Shown here: positions 41,458-52,530 of the stretch, piece after piece
Numbering within the stretch: position 1 is the first letter of the stretch
How the letters are laid out: each line of letters opens with the position of its first letter
Assembly: GCA_012518115.1 (NCBI GenBank)
Contig: JAAYTD010000029.1
Coordinates: 1 to 64,000 of the forward strand
DNA from: Ignavibacteria bacterium
Lineage (GTDB): Bacteria; Bacteroidota; Ignavibacteria; Kapaibacteriales; UBA2268
Reading direction: 5' to 3'
Length of the DNA stretch: 64,000 nucleotides
Notes under the pieces: model-generated
Database searches by the model: none
What the model saw: the letters and a program-made list of their open reading frames with translations, nothing else
Told to the model about the DNA's origin: nothing
Translations under genes and position numbers: made by a program

Positions 41458-42063
41458 CTAAATAAATATATATTTTACTAAAACAAATCCTAGAATAATT
41501 AAAAGCAGAAAAGCTATTGTTATTTTGTCAAAATATTTTTCTAATATATCTTTTGCTTTTTCACCAAAGAAGTAAATAACAACAGCTTCAGCAAAGAATC
41601 GCAAACTTCTTCCTATGATACAAACTATAATAAATTGCAAGAACGGCATAGTCGTTGCTCCTGCTGCTATTGTCGCTATTTTAAAAGGTATAGGCGAAAA
41701 AGCAGCACCTGCAAGGAACCACACTCCTATTTCACTGTTATATTTTTCCACGATAACTTTCCATACTTCTTGCCCGTTGTATATTTCAACAATGTAACTT
41801 CCTATAGTTTCAAATAGTGCAAACCCGATAAAGTATCCTAACATAGCTCCAATAACAGAACCTATTGAAGTAACAGCTGCAATTTTAAATGCTTTTTTAG
41901 GAGTTGCTACTCCCATAGCTAGTAACAAAATGTCAGGAGGAATAGGGAAAAAAGAAGCTTCTGCTAATGAAAGTAAGAAGAGAAACCACATAGCTTGTCG
42001 TTTCTCTGCAAAACTTTCCATCCATATTCTTGACTTATGAAGAATATCTTTTATTTTTTTCAT
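41458..42063 (-). CDS. DedA/VTT-domain membrane protein (YqaA-like)
   Basis: SLAEASFFPIPPDILLLAMGVATPKKAF; AAFSPIPFKIATIAAGA. Confidence 0.85.
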   Translation of the reverse strand: MKKIKDILHKSRIWMESFAEKRQAMWFLFLLSLAEASFFPIPPDILLLAMGVATPKKAFKIAAVTSIGSVIGAMLGYFIGFALFETIGSYIVEIYNGQEVWKVIVEKYNSEIGVWFLAGAAFSPIPFKIATIAAGATTMPFLQFIIVCIIGRSLRFFAEAVVIYFFGEKAKDILEKYFDKITIAFLLLIILGFVLVKYIFI

Positions 42064-42085
42064 TTTTATTGTAGCAAGAAGAAGT

Positions 42086-43450
42086 TTATTTTGATTGAAT
42101 TACTATTTCAGTTCTACGATTCAAACTACGTCCGAAGTCCGTATCATTACTAGCTATAGGTCTTTTTTTTCCGAATCCTTTTACTTGTATTTTATCAGCA
42201 GAAATCCCACGTCCTATAAGATATGTTTTCACTGCATTAGCTCTTTTTAGTGATAAGTTATCATTAAAAGCATCTGAACCTACAGAATCTGTATGTCCTT
42301 CTACAAGAATTGCTATGTTTTTTTTGTTCAACATAAAATCAGCTAGTAAATTTAATTCGCTAACATTTTCAGGTAATTCATACTTTGCTGTTTGGAAAAG
42401 AAGGTTTTCGATAATTAACTTTCTCCCTAATTCCATTATTGGAATAGTTTTTTTAATTACTCTACTTAAATTTTTATCGAATAGTCCTATTTCTATGGAA
42501 TCAGGTATAGAAGTATGTTCTGATCTATATGTAACATAGAACAAGTTTGTAATTTGTTGAGTAAAGTTATCAAGAACTGTCGAAAAAGCATATTCTATAT
42601 TATAAGTTGTACCTCGTGTATTTTCAGACAATATAGCATAATTTTTCAATTTTGGAGGTGTAATAGAAAAGACTCTCAAATCGATTCTTTGTGCTCTTTC
42701 TATAACACTTTCTAAAGTTTCAAGCGTTCTACCGTCCCCGCCTTCATCACCTTTTTGATGATATGGAGCATCTGTTATAAGTATAGCTATACGGTTAGCT
42801 TCATCTCTAAATTGGATACGTTGAGTTACTGTTTTCAATGCTTCAAGCGCATTTTCCTTTTCGTCTCCACCGCCGAACGCTCTTACTTTTTTTATCCAGC
42901 TTAAGAAGTTATCTATATTTGAAGTAGGTTGATATACTCGTTCTATATTATCTGAAAAAAGTATTAATCCTAACCTATAATCTATTCCTCTTTCGCGTAA
43001 TTTCCCTGCAAAAGAAGTAACATTTTCAACAACTCCATCAATTTGCGGTTGCATAGAACCTGTAATATCAATTACGAAAATCAGATCCCAAGGTAAATTA
43101 TTAGCCATTGGAACTTTTTCAACTGTAAGTGCTTTAAACTCAATATTATTCTCATAAATTGTAATTTGTTCAGGCAACAATGTATCCAATGGTTCTCCTA
43201 ATTTATTATAAGCTTCTATCAGTAACTTAGTTTCTGGAAAACGTGTGATATCTACTCCTTTAACTGTAATATCTATTTCTTCTCTATCTGCTTCTATTTT
43301 AGCACGTTCTAACAGTTTTTGTTTCTTTTCTTTTTCTGCTTTCTTATCTTTCCATGTTCTTTCGGCAACTAATGAGTTGTTAGTTAAACTAAAAAATATA
43401 AATATATAACAGATTATTTTTTGTGGATTAAGTTTTATTTTTTTTAACAT
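42086..43450 (-). CDS. VWA domain + OmpA-like C-terminal peptidoglycan-binding domain protein
   Basis: DLIFVIDITGSMQPQIDG MIDAS motif; VEGHTDSVGSDAFNDNLSLKRANAVKTYLIGRGI...RSLNRRTEIVI. Confidence 0.9.
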   Translation of the reverse strand: MLKKIKLNPQKIICYIFIFFSLTNNSLVAERTWKDKKAEKEKKQKLLERAKIEADREEIDITVKGVDITRFPETKLLIEAYNKLGEPLDTLLPEQITIYENNIEFKALTVEKVPMANNLPWDLIFVIDITGSMQPQIDGVVENVTSFAGKLRERGIDYRLGLILFSDNIERVYQPTSNIDNFLSWIKKVRAFGGGDEKENALEALKTVTQRIQFRDEANRIAILITDAPYHQKGDEGGDGRTLETLESVIERAQRIDLRVFSITPPKLKNYAILSENTRGTTYNIEYAFSTVLDNFTQQITNLFYVTYRSEHTSIPDSIEIGLFDKNLSRVIKKTIPIMELGRKLIIENLLFQTAKYELPENVSELNLLADFMLNKKNIAILVEGHTDSVGSDAFNDNLSLKRANAVKTYLIGRGISADKIQVKGFGKKRPIASNDTDFGRSLNRRTEIVIQSK

Positions 43451-43483
43451 GTTATCAAATTTTTTATTTTATATTAACAAATT

Positions 43484-43529
43484 TCCCTACTAACCAATCC
43501 TATGGAAAACGATGATTAGTAGGGAAAAG
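43484..43529 (-). terminator. Terminator-like hairpin downstream of the 43573 gene
   Basis: TTTCCCTACTAA/TTAGTAGGGAAA 12-bp perfect stem. Confidence 0.55.
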
Positions 43530-43572
43530 TTAGTTTTGTTTAAAAAGATTAAATATTTAAATATAGTATTAA

Positions 43573-45006
43573 TTATATAGTTAATCTCAAAACCGGAGAA
43601 ATCATAAAGAAATTCTTTATTTCATAAGGTCTTGCTTCACGGATTGGCGTAGTGTATTTCATTTCTACGTATAACCAATCTCCTAAAAGTGGTATCCAAA
43701 CTCTACCTAAAAGATTATTATTAGATAGTTGAACACTAGCTCCAAAAGGAAAAGTAGCTTGATTACGGTATTCTATTTTAGCATATAACCAATCTAAAGG
43801 TTCGCTAGGTTTATATGTTTTTAATCCTTCAATATTTTCATTTGAAATATGAGCTACTTGATTAGGAGTATCTTTATCTGTATAATACAATCCCATTTCA
43901 GCTACTTCAGAATAACTAACACCTAAATCAAAGCGTAGATAATTTTCAGGATTTCGTGAATCTAACCACCAATTATAAAATAGCCCAAAATGACCTGATG
44001 CTTTAGAAACAGGAACTATAGATGTTATTTCATGTCCATATGCTGAAATATAATCAACTTCTGGATCTAAAGCATATGAACCCCATTTATGCTGCTCAAT
44101 ACCTGTTGTTCTTATATCTTCCACAGGTAAACGTACATCTACACTAAAACCTGCCTGCGGGTAAATAGGTAAATGGAAATCTAAACCTGCTATCAAACTA
44201 CCGCTTATTGCACCATTTAAAGTACGTTCTTTAACCCAAGTAAAGAAAGAATTAGAAGGATCTACTCCGCTTGTAACTCTATATCCACCACCTAGATAAG
44301 CATTCATTAAATATGGAATTGCACGTGAAGTATTAATATCTTTATTCAAATAAAGTGGACGTTGTAACTCTATACTACCTTCTCCCGATGACCAGAATTG
44401 ATAACCTATTTTATCGTTACCAAGTCTTGACGTTAGCCAAAAACCAGTATTGCCAATTTTGACGTTCTGCTCAAAAAGTGACAAAGAAAAGGCTTGATAA
44501 ACATCTGTCGGACGCAAATAATCTAATATAGCATCAGCTTGATATGTTGAAACAGGAACTTCTACAGGAATTTCTTTATAGCAATATGTTCTACCTGTTC
44601 CTGTACCGGAATAGCTAATTTCACCTGTAAGTTTCTTTTTCAAGGCTGAGGAAATATATTGTTCGATTTGATGAGTCTTCATAAAAGCATCCCCGCAAGA
44701 AATAAGCAGTATTTGAAAATGTCCATATTGAACATCAAATGCACCGGGAGCAGCAAGTACTTCTATGTTACTAAGATTCAACAAATTTCTATCAAAACCT
44801 GCACCTAAAAAAGCAGATTGAATATGTATTTGCAAGTCAGGTTCGCATATTTTCCAGCGCGGAAAATACTTTACTATATCTTGATCTAAGGTTGTAAGAG
44901 CGTCTAACATACCTTGTTCTTTTTCTGTATATTCTTGTGCAATTAAATTTGTTCCACATAAATAAAAAGTAATTGCAATCATTAAAATTAAATTTATTTT
45001 TTTCAT
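43573..45006 (-). CDS. Hypothetical outer-membrane/exported protein
   Basis: Signal peptide; beta-barrel-like strand pattern ending in an aromatic-rich region. Confidence 0.5.
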   Translation of the reverse strand: MKKINLILMIAITFYLCGTNLIAQEYTEKEQGMLDALTTLDQDIVKYFPRWKICEPDLQIHIQSAFLGAGFDRNLLNLSNIEVLAAPGAFDVQYGHFQILLISCGDAFMKTHQIEQYISSALKKKLTGEISYSGTGTGRTYCYKEIPVEVPVSTYQADAILDYLRPTDVYQAFSLSLFEQNVKIGNTGFWLTSRLGNDKIGYQFWSSGEGSIELQRPLYLNKDINTSRAIPYLMNAYLGGGYRVTSGVDPSNSFFTWVKERTLNGAISGSLIAGLDFHLPIYPQAGFSVDVRLPVEDIRTTGIEQHKWGSYALDPEVDYISAYGHEITSIVPVSKASGHFGLFYNWWLDSRNPENYLRFDLGVSYSEVAEMGLYYTDKDTPNQVAHISNENIEGLKTYKPSEPLDWLYAKIEYRNQATFPFGASVQLSNNNLLGRVWIPLLGDWLYVEMKYTTPIREARPYEIKNFFMISPVLRLTI

Positions 45007-45041
45007 TTCGTCTTTATATTTAATTTAGTTAAAAAAATGAA

Positions 45042-46877
45042 TTAAAAGTTGAATATTAAACGTACCATCGGCATAAACAAACCGTCTTTCTCCCAACTGC
45101 GTACCTGATCTTTAAATGCAGCTACGTATCCTTTTGCATCTAATCTTATATAAAACAATTCTCTCACTACAGGTATTTGTAACCATATGTTACCGGATAA
45201 AGCTTCATCAAAATACTGTACAGTAATTCCATAAGGTGTTGTTACATCAGAAGCCATAAATTCTGCTTTCATTGAAATTCCACCTATTGTTTCACTTGAT
45301 TCCTTTATATAATTCCAAACTGTTTCACCTTCAGAAGTCTCTTCTTGTTTATTGCGCCAAGCTTCAACACCAAAAACAGTTCCACCAATACCGAAACGCA
45401 TTAGATAGCCTGCATCAATAGAAATACCGAAAGTATAATGCATTTGTCCTGTAAATCTTACTAAATAATCATTATACAATACATCATTTTTAATGTAATT
45501 AAAAGTACCTTCATCCATTAATTTTTGGCGATTTTTATAAGTCGCTTCTTTTGCATCATCAAAAATATAAGAGCCGCCGAAACTAAATACTCCACTTTGT
45601 GGGATTATTTTTATTGGGAAATCGGCATTCAACGATAATCCAAAACCACCGCAAGTCATTGTTCTATCGATGTTAAACACATCTTTTGAAAAAGATGACC
45701 AACCTGAAGTAGGTAACACTAAACCAAATTTCATATTCTCCCAAATAGCTCTTACCGCAAGTCTTTCACTCCAAAAGCTTGGATAATTAATTTCATCTAT
45801 TCCATATCTAATCTCTGCACCATAACTCGGCAGATTAGCATTCGCATTACTATAAGGTGCTAATTTTATTGAGCCGTCTTCAGCGGTATATTCATAATAT
45901 TCAGTAGTATATTTTTTCCAACTAATTAAATCTGGGCTAATAAGTAGTTCATTTTCTTTCCAATAATCAGCCGGCTGCCCGTCACTTATTCTAATAAATT
46001 TTGCAACATCCATATCAGTTACATCATTTTCATTAGCTATCATAGAAGAAGTTTTTCCATAATTTTTCACAAAAACGAGTTCTGAACCTATACCTCTAAC
46101 CTCTGGAGTAATTAGATTGAAGTTCCCTTGTCTGAATTCAACAATAAGTTTGTCGTATAAGTTTGTTGTTTTTGTTGCATCATCTTCGTCTTCTATCATA
46201 AAGTTCATTAATTCATGATAAGTAAGTATGTTTTTTTCATTTGATACTGCATTTCCAATAACTTGGTTATAGTAAGCAATCAAATACTCTTCATACTCAT
46301 CTTTAGCAATTCTCTCTTTACAAAGAATAAGAGCTATGATGTCAGGTGGCGTTCCAGGCTCCTCTACGGGCTTAGTAATCATAAACATTTGATAGATGTC
46401 CGCCTTTTGCCTTCTTGTACCCCCTATTGCTTGTTGATACGCAAGTTGTAGTTCAACATCATTAACTTCAAGATCTTCAAGATATTCGAATTGATCAATA
46501 TCTCCGTTAAAAGCTCTTCTTATAGCAGGTAATGACCTAGTTCCAGTAGCCATAACTTTTCTAACTTCGTTAACAATATTTTCTAATCTTTCCGGATCTA
46601 CTACATTTTGGCTTGAAGCTATGTTTTCTTCCTCCGCAGCTGCTTCTTCTTCAAACTCTGTTTTCTTTTTTATAATTTCTTTTAATGAACGTACTTGTCT
46701 GTCATTCATTTCATAAAAAGAAACACTAGAAAATCTAAAGTTGTTAAAATTACTTAATATCTCTTTCAATTTGTTTTGTGAAGATATTCCGTCTTGCGCT
46801 TTTATATCACTATTTAGAGTAACTAATAAACCTAGTGCTAAAGCGAAGAAAATAAAATTACTTTTTCTTTTAAACAT
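45042..46877 (-). CDS. Hypothetical outer-membrane protein with helical N-terminal region
   Basis: Signal peptide; C-term FYIRLDAKGYVAAFKDQVRSWEKDGLFMPMVRLIFNF barrel-like end. Confidence 0.5.
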   Translation of the reverse strand: MFKRKSNFIFFALALGLLVTLNSDIKAQDGISSQNKLKEILSNFNNFRFSSVSFYEMNDRQVRSLKEIIKKKTEFEEEAAAEEENIASSQNVVDPERLENIVNEVRKVMATGTRSLPAIRRAFNGDIDQFEYLEDLEVNDVELQLAYQQAIGGTRRQKADIYQMFMITKPVEEPGTPPDIIALILCKERIAKDEYEEYLIAYYNQVIGNAVSNEKNILTYHELMNFMIEDEDDATKTTNLYDKLIVEFRQGNFNLITPEVRGIGSELVFVKNYGKTSSMIANENDVTDMDVAKFIRISDGQPADYWKENELLISPDLISWKKYTTEYYEYTAEDGSIKLAPYSNANANLPSYGAEIRYGIDEINYPSFWSERLAVRAIWENMKFGLVLPTSGWSSFSKDVFNIDRTMTCGGFGLSLNADFPIKIIPQSGVFSFGGSYIFDDAKEATYKNRQKLMDEGTFNYIKNDVLYNDYLVRFTGQMHYTFGISIDAGYLMRFGIGGTVFGVEAWRNKQEETSEGETVWNYIKESSETIGGISMKAEFMASDVTTPYGITVQYFDEALSGNIWLQIPVVRELFYIRLDAKGYVAAFKDQVRSWEKDGLFMPMVRLIFNF

Positions 46878-46910
46878 TATATATATTCCTATTATTATTT
46901 TTAAAATTTA

Positions 46911-49226
46911 TTATCTTCTCGGAGGTTGCCTTTTTGGTGTTTGTTGTTGCTGTCTACCTGGTGGTATTCTTAACCCTGTTGACGGCGTATAATCAACACT
47001 AAACATAATTTCCGTATCCATTTTCGAAGTTTTTGAATTAGTTGGGTGCTTAGCAGTAACAGATATCGGAATTGTTACCATACCTTGCGCTGATTTTACA
47101 TTCACGCCTGAATTTTTGGTTATTTCCATTTCTATCATATAGCCCGTTTCAGCATCACCACCTACTATTTCAGGTTGACTTGTAACAGAATATCCATTTA
47201 TATCTATATTTGCATCTCTTAAAGAAGGCTCGGATAATGTAGATTTTGCGTTTTTATCATCTAAACCTGTACTTGGTCCAAGAATAGAAACTCCTGAAAT
47301 TTCGATTTTAATTTTATTACCTGATTGCGTATATTTTGGCGCCAAATCAAAAGCTAGTATAGCTGGATCTTCTAATTTAATATCAGCTTCCGAAGAATAA
47401 AGCGGTATTTCTTGATAAGTATAAGGTTGTACCCATACAAGATTTACTTTTATTTTATTATTTTTAGCCAAACATTCTATATTGTCATCTCTAGTAATTT
47501 GATAGCCATTTATAGATTTAGGAGTTTCACCATCAAATGAAACATAAGTTTTAAATTGACTAGCAGAAATATCATTTTGAGAGTTTGGCAACATCTCAAC
47601 CGCAACTTTACTACCGTAATTAGCTCTTCTTGCTAATCTATCTGTAGTTCTCCTTTCATCAACAATTCCTGCTTCATAAACATATAAAGTGTCGTAAACA
47701 ACTTCTGACTTACCTGATATCTCATGCGTATACTCCATTATATACTTTCCTGCAGGCAATTCCTGATTTACCGTTCCTATTAAAGTATACTTTTTATCTC
47801 GTTCAGGATTTAGTTGATGAGGTGGTAGAGCAAATGTGACAGATGCACTATTTCCTAAAATTCTACCAGTAATTCTATTATTTCCTTTATAAGGTCCGGC
47901 TTCTATTTCGAAAGTATGTTTAGCATTTGTAAAACATCTATCGTCAGTAAGTGTAGAAATATAAGGTCTTGCAGTACTAGGTTTTGCAGTTTGAACACGT
48001 ATATTTATATCAAAATTACCTCTGTTTTGATCAAAATTCACCGATTGACCAGGACTTACTAATTTTGCTATATAGCTATAAAGTCTTAATTTTCCTATCA
48101 AATCAGCTGCATCAGGTTCGTTTTGAACTAATTTCATTGCTTCTTCAATACTAGCGTCAAATTTACGCGATGCCTCTAAAGTGTTTACTTTTGATTGAGC
48201 AACAAGTGCATCTATATCTTCAAGAGCATCTAATTGTGTATGTCGTCTTTTTAGTTCTCTGGCAACTTTTTTAAGATCGCGAACTGATAATTGTACTGTT
48301 CCTATATTAACCATAGCATCGTCAGATACTTCAGAAGCTTTACCTTCTAAAGATGCAACACCTAATATTCTATTTGTTTGAGAAGCAAAACGTAATTTAT
48401 AAATACCTGCCTTACTTCTATCGCTAGGTTCAAAATTCACAATAAATGCACGTTTTTGAGCTCCAGTTGTAAACTGTTTAGCAGCTTCCCTAGTTCTAAA
48501 ATCAGAATAGTAGAACGCTGAATCTTCACTCATTCCACGAGGAACAGAACCATTTCCTACTCTTCTAACAGGCTTATAAATAGGTTCAAAATCAAGAGTA
48601 CTTTGCAGAGAAGCTACATCAAGTTTATTATAAGCAGCATCCTTATCAAATTGAAGTTTATAAGCACCGACAAACTGCCAAGGCTCACCATTAGGACCAG
48701 GGAAACTCTGACCACTTTCAAAAGTCATAAAATCTATATCATTATTCCTTATGTATTCATCTGTCTGGAAAGTTGGCATAGAATCCGTAGTTTGAGAAGG
48801 AATATAAAATATTTGATATTCTAAATCTTCTACATTTGCAAGAGAAAGTAGTGTCGCAATTCTTTCGTCATATTCTTTTGAAGTCTCTCCCTCTCTTTTC
48901 TTTACATCTAAAGTTACATCTGTCACGCCAACTTCTATCAAGTATTCACGCGATGTCTTTAGTTCCGATCCAAAAATTTCTTTAATTGTTGCCATATCTG
49001 CTTCTGCAGGCAACGTAATTTCATCTTGTGGCTTTGTGTTTATACTTTCCGAGCCTGAACCGGAATACAATTGCGAAAGAATACTTTCAACGATTTTCAT
49101 CGTTTCATTATTCTGTTTCTGCAAATGCTCCTCTGCTTCATCTCGTTCAACGATAATGATCAGCAGCTCAAGCAATACAGCGAGATACAACACGAAATAG
49201 ACTTTAGCTACTCCACCTTTAGACAT
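46911..49226 (-). CDS. Large single-TM periplasmic protein, possible GldM/PorM-like component
   Basis: Single N-terminal TM (YFVLYLAVLLELLIIIV), long periplasmic beta-rich domains, Pro/Gln/Arg-rich tail; GldM assignment rests on topology only. Confidence 0.35.
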   Translation of the reverse strand: MSKGGVAKVYFVLYLAVLLELLIIIVERDEAEEHLQKQNNETMKIVESILSQLYSGSGSESINTKPQDEITLPAEADMATIKEIFGSELKTSREYLIEVGVTDVTLDVKKREGETSKEYDERIATLLSLANVEDLEYQIFYIPSQTTDSMPTFQTDEYIRNNDIDFMTFESGQSFPGPNGEPWQFVGAYKLQFDKDAAYNKLDVASLQSTLDFEPIYKPVRRVGNGSVPRGMSEDSAFYYSDFRTREAAKQFTTGAQKRAFIVNFEPSDRSKAGIYKLRFASQTNRILGVASLEGKASEVSDDAMVNIGTVQLSVRDLKKVARELKRRHTQLDALEDIDALVAQSKVNTLEASRKFDASIEEAMKLVQNEPDAADLIGKLRLYSYIAKLVSPGQSVNFDQNRGNFDINIRVQTAKPSTARPYISTLTDDRCFTNAKHTFEIEAGPYKGNNRITGRILGNSASVTFALPPHQLNPERDKKYTLIGTVNQELPAGKYIMEYTHEISGKSEVVYDTLYVYEAGIVDERRTTDRLARRANYGSKVAVEMLPNSQNDISASQFKTYVSFDGETPKSINGYQITRDDNIECLAKNNKIKVNLVWVQPYTYQEIPLYSSEADIKLEDPAILAFDLAPKYTQSGNKIKIEISGVSILGPSTGLDDKNAKSTLSEPSLRDANIDINGYSVTSQPEIVGGDAETGYMIEMEITKNSGVNVKSAQGMVTIPISVTAKHPTNSKTSKMDTEIMFSVDYTPSTGLRIPPGRQQQQTPKRQPPRR

Positions 49227-49747
49227 ATAGTTAAACCCTCCAACGACATTAAGTCGATAAAAATATTAAAATTTGTTTCTAAATCAATAATAAAATATAG
49301 TGAATTCAAAGTTGTTTATACTTAAAATATACTAAAAGTATAAACAATATTATGCACAAAAAACAATTTTTCTCTTTTTCATATTTTACGAAAAAGATAA
49401 ATATATTAGTTTTTTTTTAATTTACAAAGAAAAAAAAATTAAAAACCTCAAAGTATTTAAAAAAAACGACAAATATGAAACTTCATAGTGTTTTTGTAGT
49501 ATTTTTTTAATGCAAAATGTAATATTTTAAACAATAATTTAGTAAATTATATTTTGTCAATATAGAATTTTACTTGGCTAAAACACAGAGTATTGCAAAA
49601 TATTACGATAAAAAAACATCTTTTTCTTTTTCATTCATTTTCTTTTCTTTTAATTGATTAATATAACTATCTTTTGCTAATAAATTTATATATTTGCTAA
49701 AATTTTTTGTTTTTTTTCAATATTTAACTTTTTATCTTTGTTTAATT

Positions 49748-50074
49748 ATGCTCGAAACCTACTTGAAATCCATTGATGTTGCTATCACAATTTGCGATAT
49801 TAACCTTAATATTGTATATATGAACGAAAAATCTAAAGCAACTTTTCCTAATGCAAATATAGGCGATTCATTAATAGATTGCCATAAAGAAAGTTCAATT
49901 TTGTTAATGAAAAAATTAATAACTGAAGCTAAATCAAACTCTTACTCTATAGAAAAGAATGGAGTAAAAAAAATTATTCATCAAACACCTTGGATAGAAA
50001 ACGACAAAATATCTGGCTTGATTGAATTTTCTATCGTCGTTCCTTTAGAAATGTCACATTTTAAAAGAGATTAA
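49748..50074 (+). CDS. Small PAS-like domain protein (ORF track start 49694; ATG at 49748 preferred)
   Basis: LKSIDVAITICDINLNIVYMNEKSKATFPNANIGDSLIDCH resembles a PAS core; ends 2 bp before murF. Confidence 0.55.
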   Translation: MLETYLKSIDVAITICDINLNIVYMNEKSKATFPNANIGDSLIDCHKESSILLMKKLITEAKSNSYSIEKNGVKKIIHQTPWIENDKISGLIEFSIVVPLEMSHFKRD

Positions 50075-50076
50075 TT

Positions 50077-51471
50077 ATGAAAAATACAGCAACTTTTACT
50101 TTGTTAGAACTTAAATCCGCTCTCACTGCAATTGATTTTATAAATTTTGGAAATGAACTCAATGTTTCAGGCGTTTCAACAGATTCTCGCACTTTAGAAA
50201 AAAACAATATTTTTATTGCACTAAAAGGCGAAGTATTTGACGGACATGATAGTCTTACAGACGCATTCAAAAAGGAAGCTAGTGCAGCTATTATTTCAGA
50301 AAATTGGTTCAAAAATCATAAAAATAATATAGATTTTCCAGCGATAGTTGTAAAAGATACTTTAAAAGCACTTGCCGAACTCGCTTTTTTTCATAGAATT
50401 AGATTTAATTTCCCTGTAATAGCTGTAGCAGGTTCAAATGGAAAAACTTCAACAAAAGAGCTCATAGCATCAGTATTATCTCAGCGCTATAAAGTTTTGA
50501 AAACTTATAAAAATTTAAATAATCAAATAGGTGTTCCACTAACAATGTTACAATTTGATAGTACACATCAAGCTGCTGTAGTAGAAATTGGAACAAATTC
50601 ACCGGGTGAAATTTCATTACTCTCGGAGCTCCTAAAACCTGATTTAGGTGTTATAACTAATATCGGAAAAGAACACTTAGAACAACTGATCGACCTCGAA
50701 CAAGTTGAAATAGAAGAAACATTTCTATTCGGAAATTTAATGAAAACAGGTGGCGTTTGTTTTATTAATTGTGATGACCAAAGACTAGCTAAGTATAAAA
50801 ATATATTAAAGAACTCTATAACTTATGGAACAGATAAAAGTCAAAAAAATGATTTTAATGTAGAAATAGAGCTAAAAAACGATTTAAAACCAAGTCTATA
50901 TTTTAACATAAATGATGAAAATTTTGTTGCTAACTTAAATGCTGTCGGATATGCTATTGCCCTAAATGCTACTGCTGCAATACCAATAGGAGCTTATCTC
51001 GGACTTACAGGCTCAGAAATTAAAGCTGGTTTAGAAGCTTATAGAGAAAATTCAACGGAACAATCATACGCTAGAATGGCTTTGCAAAATATAGGAAAAT
51101 TCCTTTTCTTAAATGACTGCTATAACGCAAATCCTGATTCTATGCTAATGTCTATAAAAACACTCTTGGCGTATAAACAAGCTAAAAAACATATTGCTAT
51201 TTTAGGTGATATGTTTGAACTAGGCGAAGCAACGGAAGAAGAACATAGTAATGTTTTAGAAAATGCCTCTAATTCACTTTATAAAGTATTAGTTACAGGA
51301 AAAAACATGGAACAAGCTGCACAAAAAAATAAGCGAAATAATATCATCTACTTTGAAACATTAGAAGAGATTGCAAATTATATGAAAAAATTAGATGATA
51401 TTGAAAACACTGTGTTTTTACTTAAAGGCTCCAGAGGAATGAAAATGGAGAACATTTTTTTACATCTATAA
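50077..51471 (+). CDS. murF: UDP-N-acetylmuramoyl-tripeptide--D-alanyl-D-alanine ligase
   Basis: VSTDSRTLEKNNIFIALKGEVFDGHD, AVAGSNGKTSTKELI, NDCYNANPDSM. Confidence 0.95.
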   Translation: MKNTATFTLLELKSALTAIDFINFGNELNVSGVSTDSRTLEKNNIFIALKGEVFDGHDSLTDAFKKEASAAIISENWFKNHKNNIDFPAIVVKDTLKALAELAFFHRIRFNFPVIAVAGSNGKTSTKELIASVLSQRYKVLKTYKNLNNQIGVPLTMLQFDSTHQAAVVEIGTNSPGEISLLSELLKPDLGVITNIGKEHLEQLIDLEQVEIEETFLFGNLMKTGGVCFINCDDQRLAKYKNILKNSITYGTDKSQKNDFNVEIELKNDLKPSLYFNINDENFVANLNAVGYAIALNATAAIPIGAYLGLTGSEIKAGLEAYRENSTEQSYARMALQNIGKFLFLNDCYNANPDSMLMSIKTLLAYKQAKKHIAILGDMFELGEATEEEHSNVLENASNSLYKVLVTGKNMEQAAQKNKRNNIIYFETLEEIANYMKKLDDIENTVFLLKGSRGMKMENIFLHL

Positions 51472-51480
51472 ATCTTATGT

Positions 51481-52530
51481 ATGAAGTTCATTAAAAATCT
51501 ATCACTTAACGAATTAAATCAATACTTTGAACTATTAGAAGAAAAAAAATTTCGTACTAAGCAGCTATTAGAAGCGATCTATAAAAATAGAGTTAATAGC
51601 TTTGATGAAATATCTAATTTCCCTAAAGAACTACGACAAAAACTCAGCAATGATTTTTCGTTATCTTCTTTAGAATTTGTAGATTATGTGCTATCTCAAG
51701 ACAATTCTAAAAAAATTCTATACAAAGTAAAAAATTCTAATGATGATTTTGTTGAAACTATATTTTTGCCAAACTCCAAAAATTTATACACCGCTCCAAT
51801 AAATACTTTATGTATTTCAACTATGTTAGGTTGCCCTATCAATTGTGCGTTTTGTGCTACTGCAAAACTAGGATTTAATAGAAATTTAACAATAAGTGAA
51901 ATTCTTGACCAAATTTTACTTACTGAACAGATTTTTAATCAAAAAATAAACAATGTTGTTCTTATGGGAATGGGCGAACCTCTTCTAAATTATAACAATG
52001 TTTTGGAAGCTCTTAAAATATTAACCACATACAATATTATAAATCGTAAAAATATAACTTTATCTACCGTCGGTATTCCGCAGAAAATCATACAGTTAGC
52101 TGATTCAGATATAAAAATTAAACTAGCGCTATCTTTACATTCACCTTTCGATGAAGTAAGAAAACAACTAATTCCTAACGCTTATAAACTAAATGAAATT
52201 TTTAAAGCTTTGGATTACTATTATAAAAAAACTAAGCTAGCTATTACCTTTGAATATATATTATTTAAAACAATAAATAATCGTGAAGAAGACATACAAA
52301 AATTAGTCAAATTATCGCGACGTTTTCCGTCAAAAATTAATATTATTCCTTTCAACGATATTTCTTTTACAGGTACTTCTCAAAACTTTTCAGGAGCTAG
52401 TAACGACGAAATTAACTTGTTTGCAGAAAAGTTAAACAAAGAAAAAGTACTAGCTATTGTCCGAAATTCGCAAGGGCAAGACATTGCTGCCGCTTGCGGG
52501 CAACTTGCATATAATCTTCAAAAAAAATAA
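51481..52530 (+). CDS. rlmN: 23S rRNA (adenine-C2)-methyltransferase RlmN
   Basis: STMLGCPINCAFCATAKLGF radical SAM motif; VLMGMGEPLLNYNNV; SLHSPFDEVRKQLIP. Confidence 0.95.
   Translation: MKFIKNLSLNELNQYFELLEEKKFRTKQLLEAIYKNRVNSFDEISNFPKELRQKLSNDFSLSSLEFVDYVLSQDNSKKILYKVKNSNDDFVETIFLPNSKNLYTAPINTLCISTMLGCPINCAFCATAKLGFNRNLTISEILDQILLTEQIFNQKINNVVLMGMGEPLLNYNNVLEALKILTTYNIINRKNITLSTVGIPQKIIQLADSDIKIKLALSLHSPFDEVRKQLIPNAYKLNEIFKALDYYYKKTKLAITFEYILFKTINNREEDIQKLVKLSRRFPSKINIIPFNDISFTGTSQNFSGASNDEINLFAEKLNKEKVLAIVRNSQGQDIAAACGQLAYNLQKK

Noticed and set aside
46263-46451. Plus-strand ORFs inside the 45042-46877 and 46911-49226 genes
   Set aside because: Antisense, short, no recognisable domain or promoter.
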